DNA from: Burkholderiaceae bacterium
GTDB lineage: Bacteria > Pseudomonadota > Gammaproteobacteria > Burkholderiales > Burkholderiaceae_E
Assembly (NCBI GenBank): GCA_900299025.1
Contig: OMIE01000037.1
Location: 1 to 43,789, forward strand
Direction of reading: 5' to 3'
DNA length: 43,789 bases
The translations under genes were made by a program, and so were the position numbers. Shown in pieces: positions 35,319 through 43,077 of the stretch; positions within the stretch are counted from its first letter, which is position 1, and every line of letters begins with the position of its first letter. The notes under the pieces were generated by a model, which did no database searches, was not told where the DNA came from, and worked only from the letters and a program-made list of their open reading frames with translations.

Positions 35319-36157
35319 CGAGGACCTCTTGCCGCGTCAGCTGTGGCGGTCTGCCTGAATCCGTGTAGGACCATCAACTCATCGAGCATCTCGCCAAAAC
35401 CTGCTTGCGACTTAGCCGCCTTGGCGTAGCGCAAAAGCCATCCGGTATCCGAGCCATGTTTTCCCGTGAACGAAAGAGGTCTTGCGCTACCAGGTGCAAC
35501 ACATGTGGCAGCAACATAAAGCGCCGGTAGGCTCGCTCCCGCACGAATCGGATCTTGAATGAAATCTTGATCGATCGCTTCTTCAACTGTTACTAATGCC
35601 ATCTTTGACGCATGCGCCAAGAGGACGCCGTCACGATCACGTCCGACGAAAACATTGCCGTTACGATCTGAGGCCTGTGCATGAAACAACGCAACATCTG
35701 GACGGATAGCCTCGATGGCGACGATCCGATCACCGTGATGAAATGGATTCTCGATCAACTTCCAACTATCTCGGTGCCGCATTAAATCGCTATGAAGAAT
35801 GCCACGCAAAGGCATAAAGGGTATGCCTTTTTGGCTCGCCTGAAAGCCTGCGTAGATCGCAGGACAGGTTCCGTCGATCAGCCGAATGGCACCTTGTTTG
35901 ACAGCGGCATTGAAGCGAGGGGCAGGGCCTGCTTCACCGAGACTGACCGCAGAAGTCTCAAGTGTGGAAACACATCCAGCGCCGATCAAAAGATCCGCTT
36001 GAAGCCCAGAGATCGGTAAGCAAATCAAATGTAGGCCTCTAACACCCTTAGCAATTAATGCGAGTGTTGCTGCAATGGATGCTCCCGTTTCTTCTTTCCC
36101 AATGGCTAGTCTGCAACCATCATGGATTGGTGCAATTAAGTCTTGGATCGATACCAT
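35315..36157 (-). CDS. CoA-transferase alpha subunit, GctA/IpdA-like
   Basis: A 280-residue subunit starting at ATG 36157 (MVSIQDLIAPIHDG), with AAGGAA at the proper distance. The frame is open 74 codons further upstream, but that stretch lies within the CaiB gene. Motifs include AIGKEETGASIAATLALIAKG, LPISGLQADLLIGAGCVST, FNAAVKQGAIRLIDGTCPAI and LFHAQASDRNGNVFVGRDRDG. It forms a heteromeric enzyme with the overlapping beta subunit. Together with CaiB and the biotin carboxylase upstream it suggests breakdown of a branched or cyclic acid as a CoA thioester. Confidence 0.87.
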   Translation of the reverse strand: MVSIQDLIAPIHDGCRLAIGKEETGASIAATLALIAKGVRGLHLICLPISGLQADLLIGAGCVSTLETSAVSLGEAGPAPRFNAAVKQGAIRLIDGTCPAIYAGFQASQKGIPFMPLRGILHSDLMRHRDSWKLIENPFHHGDRIVAIEAIRPDVALFHAQASDRNGNVFVGRDRDGVLLAHASKMALVTVEEAIDQDFIQDPIRAGASLPALYVAATCVAPGSARPLSFTGKHGSDTGWLLRYAKAAKSQAGFGEMLDELMVLHGFRQTATADAARGPR

Positions 36158-36176
36158 CTGATTTCCTTGACAAATG

Positions 36177-37370
36177 TCAGGTCGAGTCGCCCTGCGACCG
36201 CTTAAGTGAGGGCGCCGGAAGGCGTTCACTCCCAGGTGTTCTTGAAAGTACAACAGGAAAGGGTGTTCCGTAGAATCCCTCTTGAGGCACGAGGCCGAGT
36301 GCTTTCGTATGCTCTGCGGTAAATGCTTGTGGAATCGAGTGGACCATGCCGGCTGGTACGCCGGCAAGCATAAGTTCACGCCAAAAGAGCGGATGCCACC
36401 TCGCAGCCATTGCGCATTTCAGCATCTCATGGAGCACTGGCCGATTGGCGACCCGCTGCGCCGGACTTTCAAATCGAGGGTCCTTAATGCAGTCCTCAAG
36501 TCCAAGAAAGCGACAAAGTCGGGCAAACTGTCCGTCGTTAACCACGCCAAGAAACATCCGTTCTCCAGCGATTTCGAAGGTTTCATAGGGTGCAATGTTG
36601 GGGTGCGCGTTCCCGGATAGGCCAGGGTTAATCGATTGCATCCACCAATTGGCTGCGTGTGGGTGCATCAGGCTCAAGCCACTCGCATAAAGATTCGCGT
36701 CGATTCGCTGACCCAGACCTGTGGCTTGTCGGTACGACCAGGCTGCCAAAATACCAATCGACGCATAAAGCCCTGTGGTGATGTCACAAATTGGAACGCC
36801 GACCCGCGTGGGGCCGGTTTCATCATGGCCATTAATCGACATAAGCCCTGACAGTGCTTGAGCCACTGCATCATAGCCCGGCAATCCCGCAAGCGGCCCC
36901 GACCAACCAAATCCCGATATGTTGGCGTAAATCAGTTGCGGTTGGCGAGGCGCGAGAACAGTTTCGTAGTCAAAGCCCCAACGCGCCATGGTGCCTTGCA
37001 AAAAGTTCTCGATAACCACATCGGAGTCCGCGATCAATTGATGCAGGTAGTCGCGATCAGCCGAATTCTCTAAATCCAGAACGATATTCTGCTTATTTCG
37101 GTTTAGCCCCATAAAATAGGGTGCGCTCCCTTCCTTACCCGGCTTACCAAGCTTTCGTGTTTCATCGCCAACGGGGGATTCGACCTTCAAGACATCAGCG
37201 CCGAGGTCACCCAGGATTTGCGCACAAAGCGGTCCCGCCAGTACCCTGGAAAGATCAAGTACTTTCATACCCGCCAGCGCGGCCGGCTTTTGCGCGGCCG
37301 GCTTTTGTTGAGGCTGACCTTTGCCGTTGTTGATTGCTTGGAGGAATGGTTCGTGATCCGAAATTATCAT
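36177..37370 (-). CDS. CaiB/BaiF family (class III) CoA-transferase
   Basis: A 397-residue enzyme that moves CoA from a donor acyl-CoA to an acid. Signatures are MKVLDLSRVLAGPLCAQILGDLGADVLKVE, YFMGLNRNKQNIVLDL, GFGWSGPLAGLPGYDAVAQALSG and VGVPICDITTGLYASIGILAA, where the Asp in CDITTG is the likely nucleophile. The first 34 residues are an atypical extension with a KPAAQKPAA repeat, encoded by a short tandem duplication at about 37270-37305. A start at ATG 37268 would give the usual family start. It heads the operon CaiB, IpdA-like, IpdB-like, asparaginase, OmpA. Confidence 0.93.
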   Translation of the reverse strand: MIISDHEPFLQAINNGKGQPQQKPAAQKPAALAGMKVLDLSRVLAGPLCAQILGDLGADVLKVESPVGDETRKLGKPGKEGSAPYFMGLNRNKQNIVLDLENSADRDYLHQLIADSDVVIENFLQGTMARWGFDYETVLAPRQPQLIYANISGFGWSGPLAGLPGYDAVAQALSGLMSINGHDETGPTRVGVPICDITTGLYASIGILAAWSYRQATGLGQRIDANLYASGLSLMHPHAANWWMQSINPGLSGNAHPNIAPYETFEIAGERMFLGVVNDGQFARLCRFLGLEDCIKDPRFESPAQRVANRPVLHEMLKCAMAARWHPLFWRELMLAGVPAGMVHSIPQAFTAEHTKALGLVPQEGFYGTPFPVVLSRTPGSERLPAPSLKRSQGDST

Positions 37371-37401
37371 AACATCATAAACTTAACTATGATTTGCTTG
37401 G

Positions 37402-37469
37402 TCGCGCGAAACTTTTGGCCTTGGGCGAGGCAACATCGCGCGAAACTAAGAGCCTTGGGCGAGGCGACA
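37402..37469. repeat. Two tandem copies of a 34-base repeat
   Basis: Copies at 37402-37435 and 37436-37469 match at 29 of 34 positions. Both begin TCGCGCGAAAC and end in CTTGGGCGAGGC plus four bases. Each copy contains an inverted GCCT/AGGC pair. The repeat lies in the 304-base gap between the carboxylase stop (37675) and the CaiB start (37370), on the promoter side of CaiB, so it may be a regulator site. I see no gene in this gap. Confidence 0.75.
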
Positions 37470-37674
37470 ACTAACCACCCACATGAACTCTAGCACGCTC
37501 GAACTGTCCGAGGCCTAAGCTGACGCTCACTTTTCTCATTCAATGCTAACTTTTGCGAATCGACAGTCTACTTGCCCCTAAACAACAGCCTAATTTCCTA
37601 CGACAGGGTTACTTTCTGTGCCAAAGGCTTGATTCAATTGAGCAATGTAGACCAACTTAGCGCAGTCTCACGGC

Positions 37675-40600
37675 TTACCACGTATCAATGAACCGAGCGC
37701 TTAGCCCATTGCTCGCCATCGTTCGACTTGCGGAGCCCTTGGTGTACGAACCGGCCATCTTGAGGGAACTGGCCGGTTCTAGGAATCCGTGCGGTTCGAA
37801 GGCCCCGGCGACCTCGAGCGCACCCAAGATCCATTCTCGCGTTGCATCGGGGTCGATCACGGCATCGATTTCAAAAAGCATCGCAGCAGAGATCGCTTTG
37901 CCTTGTTCCATCATCTCATCAAATTTTGACTGAAACAGTGCTTCTCGTTCCTGATCACTGCTTAGGCTCTCTAGCTCGCGCTTGAATCCAAGCCGCACAG
38001 CACCTTCAAGCCCCATGCCACCAAATTCAGCTTGCGGCCACGCAACTGACAGTAAGCTATCGTGGAAACTTCCAGCTGCCATGGCCATCGCGCCCAAACC
38101 ATAGGCCTTTCGAATAACAATCGAAACCCACGGAACAGTGACTTTAGCGCCAGCCACGAAAAGTCTGCAGCAGTGCCGAACCAAGGCCTGAGCTTCCGCC
38201 TGCGGTCCCACCATATTCCCAGGTGTATCGATGAGTGAAATGATGGGTAATCCATGAGCATTACAAAGTTGAACAAATCTGGCTGCCTTGTCAGCTGCAT
38301 TCGCGTCAATCGCGCCACCAAGTCTGCCCGGATTGTTGGCAATGAGCCCGATAGGTTTGCCCTCGATGCGTGCCAACATGGTGATAATGTTTGGCGCAAA
38401 CTTAGACCTTAATTCGAGTCCGCTATCGTCATCGATTAGATGCTCAATAAGCAGCCGCATATCGTAGACCCGCAGCCGATCGCGTGGAAGGCTATCTGCG
38501 AGTTTTGACTGACTAGCATATTGCCATGCTGACTCATTGCCCTGAAAGTAGCCAAGGTAACGCTTTGCTAGAGCGATTGCCTGACTTTCATCCTCAGCAA
38601 TGATATCGATAACCCCATTAGCCTCTTGAACTGGGCTTGGGCCGATGTCATCGGCTGCGAATCGGCCTAATCCACCACCTTCGATCATTGCCGGTCCTGC
38701 CATGCCAATGTTGCTGTTCTTTGTAGCGATAATGACATCGCAGCAACCAAGAAGTACGGCATTACCCGCAAAGCATCTTCCAGCGATAATGCCAATTACT
38801 GGTACCAGCCCACTTAGCATCGCGAACTTTGAGAAAGTTTTGATATGCAGCGATCCAGCTGTTACAACATCAACATCGCCAGGTCGGCCACCACCACCTT
38901 CAGCCAGCAACAATAGAGGCGTTCTTGTTTTATAACAAATATCGAGAAGACGATCCTGCTTATCGTGATTGAGCTTTCCTTGCGTTCCGGCTAAAACGGT
39001 ATAGTCGTAGGCAATGACTGCTACCTTGGCGGCGCTAGGAAAACGAGCATGGCTAACCTTTCCAAATCCTGTAATTACACCATCCGCAGGTGTATGATGT
39101 ATTAAGTCATCAAGACTTCGCCGTCGTCGTTGCGCAGCTACAACAAGCGATCCAAGTTCTATAAAACTTCCGGCATCAAGCAGATCCTCGAGATTTTCTC
39201 TTACCGTCCTCATGCCGGTGGCGCGGCGTTTTGAAACTGCGGCGTGTCTGGATTCATCGCGTGTTAATCGTTCGCGTAGCCTCCACTCGACGACTCGCGG
39301 GTGCTCCTGACCAGATCCGACGGCACGATCGCTATTGACTGTGAGATGCGAAAGTCCTTCGCTTTGCAACGCTGTTAACTCCTCTCCATGCTCAATTGCT
39401 TCGCCGATTTCTTGGCCTGCGATCACCTGTTCACCGGTGTGAACAGTCCATCGCCTAACACGCATAGACCGATCGGCTTCAATGGCATGGTGCATCTTCA
39501 TCGATTCGATAATGCCAAGTTCGGCACCCTTAGCCATTGACGTCCCGACACTAATAAGTTCTAGAACGACACCATCAATGGGCGATAGAATCTTGATAGA
39601 CTCAGTTGATGATTGGTGAACAGCCCGCGCTCGATCGGGGGGTATATCAACGAGCGCCCCGCGGATATGGTCAATCTGCTCCACGTCAAGTTTGATATTT
39701 GGCAAAAGATGCTGCTGATTGACAGCATGTTCAGTATCGATGTTTGAGGGACATACTGTCTGATTGCCGAGGAAGCTTTCAATCCACCGGTCAAACCAGT
39801 GTGTTTTGAGGTCTTGCCAAGTCGACGAGTTGTTCTGATTTAGCCTTAGATGATCAACAACATATCCAAGCCAATCAATATTTGTTCTTATTCCTTGTAT
39901 TTGAAACTCAGCAATTGCTGTTCGAAGTTTAGAAAGTAGATTGCCCCAATCTTCTTCAAAAGCAGGCGCTGGCATTGAAACGACAAGCTTTGCAAGCAAA
40001 GTGTCATAGTTTGCCGTGACGATACAGCCTGCTTCGATTGCAGTATCCACGCGAATACCTGCACCCCTTGGAGGTTTCCATTCGGAAATCGTGCCGCGAC
40101 TCGGCCTTATGATCCATTTCGTGCTAGTTGGTATATCGATACGTTCATAGGATTCGGCCATGACTCGGCATTGGATCGCGATGCTGTGAAAGGGAGCCAA
40201 TCCCGGATTTAGTTCGCCAGCCAAGTGGTCTAAGCTCGGAAATGCTTGCAGTAAATTTTGAATTTCTTGGCTACTCGCCATGTCGTGCGTTTTCGCAAGG
40301 ATAAGCTGCAAGGCGACCAGATCGAGGCCCGTTGTCGCCTCGGTAACCGTGTGCTCAACCTGCAGTCTTGCGTTGACTTCAATAAACCACCACGAATCGT
40401 CCCTCAAAACGAATTCCGCAGTGCCGAGGCCACGATAATTAGTCTTAAGAGCTAGTTTTGCAGCTGCGTGATGAAGCGCCTGTCTTGTTTCCTTTCCGAT
40501 CGACGGAGCAGGACCTATCTCGATAAACTTTTGACGACGCCTTTGAATCGAGCAATCTCGATCACCAAGTATCCACACGCGTGTGCCATCACCGACGAAT

Positions 40601-41241
40601 TGCACTTCAATATGCCTCACGTCAGGAATCTCAACTTCTGCATAGAGCGAAGACTGCCCGAAATTTGCGTTCGCCTCCCGGGAAGCCTGCTCAATAACGC
40701 TGCTCATCTTCGTTGATTGATCGACGGCTCTTATGCCTCGACCACCACCACCGGACTGTGCCTTTAAAAGCAGGCTTGCATTTGGTCCGTAGTCTTCTTT
40801 AGCCCTTCTCAATAAGGCTTCAAGTAATTGACGATCGCTCGTGTCGAATAGGCCCGGAACCGTGGGAATTCCAAGTTCTTTAGCTAGGGCAATTGCAGCG
40901 GGTTTCTGACCCATCAATGCAATCACCTTTGGATCGGGTCCAACCCACTTGAGTCCCGCATCGACAGCGAGTCTTGCAGCATCTGGATGCTCGCTCAGAA
41001 ATCCATAACCTGGATGAATCAGTGTTGCGCCTTCTTGTTGTGCGATTTGTATCAACGCCTTGATGTCTAAATAGGCAGTGGGACCAGAGCCTGGTAATTC
41101 CGCGACCCGATCCATATAAGGGCTATGGTGCGCAAGACCTTCGTCGCTCGCGCACACGCCTAAGGTCTCCATACCCATCCGCTGCGCAGTTTGCGCAATT
41201 CTGACAGCAATCTCTGAGCGGTTGGCGATCAGCAAACGCAT
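37675..41241 (-). CDS. Single-chain biotin-dependent acyl-CoA carboxylase (BC-BCCP-CT)
   Basis: A 1188-residue fusion. Residues about 1-460 form biotin carboxylase (LIANRSEIAVRI, ATP loop KAQSGGGGRGI at 160-170, EVNARLQVEHTVTE at 288-301). A biotinyl domain follows at about 550-620, with biotin on K582 in ESMKM. The carboxyltransferase is from about 655 to the end, with both the N and C halves (GMRTVRENLEDLLDAGSF, TPADGVITGFGKV, LLAEGGGGRPGD, SLIDTPGNMVGPQAEAQALVRH). Most bacteria encode these on separate subunits; single-chain forms occur in actinobacterial long-chain acyl-CoA carboxylases and some Proteobacteria. It carboxylates acetyl-, propionyl- or a longer acyl-CoA with ATP and bicarbonate. 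Start ATG 41241. The CaiB operon follows on the same strand after 304 bases. Confidence 0.95.
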   Translation of the reverse strand: MRLLIANRSEIAVRIAQTAQRMGMETLGVCASDEGLAHHSPYMDRVAELPGSGPTAYLDIKALIQIAQQEGATLIHPGYGFLSEHPDAARLAVDAGLKWVGPDPKVIALMGQKPAAIALAKELGIPTVPGLFDTSDRQLLEALLRRAKEDYGPNASLLLKAQSGGGGRGIRAVDQSTKMSSVIEQASREANANFGQSSLYAEVEIPDVRHIEVQFVGDGTRVWILGDRDCSIQRRRQKFIEIGPAPSIGKETRQALHHAAAKLALKTNYRGLGTAEFVLRDDSWWFIEVNARLQVEHTVTEATTGLDLVALQLILAKTHDMASSQEIQNLLQAFPSLDHLAGELNPGLAPFHSIAIQCRVMAESYERIDIPTSTKWIIRPSRGTISEWKPPRGAGIRVDTAIEAGCIVTANYDTLLAKLVVSMPAPAFEEDWGNLLSKLRTAIAEFQIQGIRTNIDWLGYVVDHLRLNQNNSSTWQDLKTHWFDRWIESFLGNQTVCPSNIDTEHAVNQQHLLPNIKLDVEQIDHIRGALVDIPPDRARAVHQSSTESIKILSPIDGVVLELISVGTSMAKGAELGIIESMKMHHAIEADRSMRVRRWTVHTGEQVIAGQEIGEAIEHGEELTALQSEGLSHLTVNSDRAVGSGQEHPRVVEWRLRERLTRDESRHAAVSKRRATGMRTVRENLEDLLDAGSFIELGSLVVAAQRRRRSLDDLIHHTPADGVITGFGKVSHARFPSAAKVAVIAYDYTVLAGTQGKLNHDKQDRLLDICYKTRTPLLLLAEGGGGRPGDVDVVTAGSLHIKTFSKFAMLSGLVPVIGIIAGRCFAGNAVLLGCCDVIIATKNSNIGMAGPAMIEGGGLGRFAADDIGPSPVQEANGVIDIIAEDESQAIALAKRYLGYFQGNESAWQYASQSKLADSLPRDRLRVYDMRLLIEHLIDDDSGLELRSKFAPNIITMLARIEGKPIGLIANNPGRLGGAIDANAADKAARFVQLCNAHGLPIISLIDTPGNMVGPQAEAQALVRHCCRLFVAGAKVTVPWVSIVIRKAYGLGAMAMAAGSFHDSLLSVAWPQAEFGGMGLEGAVRLGFKRELESLSSDQEREALFQSKFDEMMEQGKAISAAMLFEIDAVIDPDATREWILGALEVAGAFEPHGFLEPASSLKMAGSYTKGSASRTMASNGLSARFIDTW

Positions 41242-41345
41242 AAATAGTCCTCAGTCAGTGTGTTATCGATTGTTTTTGATGTGAGTAAGGCGACGAATCC
41301 TAGCTGATACCGGGAGGTCTTCATTTGAAATTACCGGAGAACCTC

Positions 41346-41624
41346 ATGAATGCGAAGTTAAGTGGCAAATCAAAGTTCCGTAATCAGCTCGGCCAAGGTA
41401 TGACTGAGTATTTGATTGTTGTTGCCCTTATTGCGGTCGCAGCAATTGGGGTTTATGGATTCTTCGGCCAAACGCTCCGAAGTCAAACCGCTGGCATTGC
41501 ACTCGAACTGTCAGGGCAAAGTGCGAGCGAAGCAATCAATCAAGCAAAGAGCGCAGCAACTCAAGCACAGGGTGCCGCGAATCAGCGCCGAGGCTTGGAT
41601 GATTATGGTGGCGGCAATCGCTAA
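41346..41624 (+). CDS. Flp/Tad-type pilin-like protein with class III signal
   Basis: A 92-residue protein. ATG 41346 is chosen because GGAG stands a few bases upstream; a TTG seven codons earlier is less likely. The N-terminus is basic, then LGQGMTEYLIVVALIAVAAIGVYGFFG. Prepilin peptidase would cut after the Gly before QGMTE, leaving Glu at +5, followed by a hydrophobic helix. The rest is Ala/Gln-rich and ends in a Gly-rich tail (DDYGGGNR). This is the pattern of Flp-type IVb pilins or their minor pilins. It is followed by TadG-like and TadE-like genes, so a Tad pilus or secretion locus is likely to continue to the right. Confidence 0.85.
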   Translation: MNAKLSGKSKFRNQLGQGMTEYLIVVALIAVAAIGVYGFFGQTLRSQTAGIALELSGQSASEAINQAKSAATQAQGAANQRRGLDDYGGGNR

Positions 41625-41700
41625 GAATCACTGTCTAGCGCTAGATCGGATACCGGCCTTGTCACGACGAGATCAGACGTTCGCTTTGAGTAGTCCGGCG

Positions 41701-43077
41701 ATGCTTATGGAAGCTTTGTTCACACGGGGCAAGCGCCATTCTCATGTTCCGATGCAGTTGGGACAGATCTTTCCGTTGAGCTTGCTCATTCTTGGGATTG
41801 TTTCTAGCCTAGCGCTCTTCCTTGGGAAATATGCTCTCGACATCAACCGCGCTCATCATCGCCAAAACCTGGCTGATGCTGCTGCGCTTAGTGCTGCAAC
41901 TTGGCGCGCGCGGGCCTTAAACTTCAACGCATTCGCAAATAGAGCCTTGATCGCTCAAGAGGTCTATGCCGCGTACTTAACGGAGGCGAATGGCTGGGCT
42001 GCCTACGCTAAGTCACTTGCAAAGCGCGGTCAGGAGCTCGCGCAGATTTTCCCGGCAGCTCAGCCGGCAGCGCAGACGATAGCGAGGCTAGTTACCCTCG
42101 ACGAGCAATTGCTATATCAGCTTAGTGAGCTTGAGCTCTTCGCTCGAACGGCGCCGGGGCTAGGCCTAAATGACCAACTGGCTTCGGCGCAATATGCATT
42201 TCTTAGATCAGCTGATGGATTCGGACTTTCAGCGATTGCCAATGAAATTGTTCAAGCTGCCGACTCTAACGCCTTTGCCCATGTTGTAGCAGGTGATCGC
42301 TTTTCGCAAAGTTGGTCATCTGAAGTGACCGACCAATCGAAGGCACAGCAGCGAAAACTGATATGGCAATCACTTCGAACGCAAGCACAGACCATCGAGC
42401 CGTCAAGCTCCGAAGCGAAGGGTCACGATGTCGATGCTCACCAACTCGCTATTGATCATCAGGTTGAAGATCAAATTGCACCGATACCGACTTTAAATTG
42501 CATCCCAAGGTCACTTAAGCAACTAACAGGCCGATTAGTCCGCGAGTCGGCACTTCAGCAGCTCGAATCAGGCTGGCAGTCAAACCATAGCCTTTCGCTT
42601 CATGGCTGGCGCCGTGGGCGACTCTTGCCGATCTGTGGTGATCAACAGGAGTCCATGCCAATTGCATGGGCACAGCGCCAGTCAAGCCATCAAACTGGGG
42701 CAGATATGAGGTCAACATCCACAGAATCCGCCGAGCTACAAGATTCAATCCATTGGCAAAATAGACAGGCGAAGGAGCTAGCCCAAAGGGATAGCTCTAA
42801 CTTCGACAACTATTTCGGGGCCGGACACCTGACGAGGATCGACCCTCAAAACGTTCGCGCGCTTCGGCATCCCCTGCGCATTCTGATATCGGTAAGAACC
42901 GGGCCAAAGCAAAGCGCAGGCTACAGTTTTGGCGCAGCATGGGTCTTTCACCCAGATCCCATCCATGAGTCGGCATCACCTTCAAGTTTTTGGTTATTTC
43001 CAAACTGGCAAGCTCGGTTAAGTGTGCCCACAAAGGACGAGATCCTGCAGGCAGAACAGGGAGCAACTGGACGATGA
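41701..43077 (+). CDS. TadG-like pilus assembly protein
   Basis: The frame is open from 41416, but the upstream part is inside the pilin gene; ATG 41701 (or 41707, or 41599) is the likely start, and no start has a clear ribosome site. From 41701 the protein has 458 residues. An early hydrophobic segment MQLGQIFPLSLLILGIVSS is followed by YALDINRAHHRQNLADAAALSAATW, which matches the TadG N-terminal pattern (one transmembrane helix, then Q-x-AADAAALA). The remaining 380 residues are presumably periplasmic and show no domain I recognise. Its stop overlaps the next ATG. The role is in pilus assembly or anchoring, by family. Confidence 0.72.
   Translation: MLMEALFTRGKRHSHVPMQLGQIFPLSLLILGIVSSLALFLGKYALDINRAHHRQNLADAAALSAATWRARALNFNAFANRALIAQEVYAAYLTEANGWAAYAKSLAKRGQELAQIFPAAQPAAQTIARLVTLDEQLLYQLSELELFARTAPGLGLNDQLASAQYAFLRSADGFGLSAIANEIVQAADSNAFAHVVAGDRFSQSWSSEVTDQSKAQQRKLIWQSLRTQAQTIEPSSSEAKGHDVDAHQLAIDHQVEDQIAPIPTLNCIPRSLKQLTGRLVRESALQQLESGWQSNHSLSLHGWRRGRLLPICGDQQESMPIAWAQRQSSHQTGADMRSTSTESAELQDSIHWQNRQAKELAQRDSSNFDNYFGAGHLTRIDPQNVRALRHPLRILISVRTGPKQSAGYSFGAAWVFHPDPIHESASPSSFWLFPNWQARLSVPTKDEILQAEQGATGR

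Noticed and set aside
36158-36379. Longer N-terminus for the CoA-transferase alpha subunit
   Set aside because: It lies almost wholly inside the CaiB coding region in another frame and lacks family features.
37402-37469. Short CRISPR-like array
   Set aside because: Two copies directly abut each other with no spacer between them, and no cas gene is near; this is a simple tandem repeat.
41416-41700. Early start of the TadG-like gene inside the pilin gene
   Set aside because: The translated segment is polar, without family features, and is the pilin gene read in another frame.
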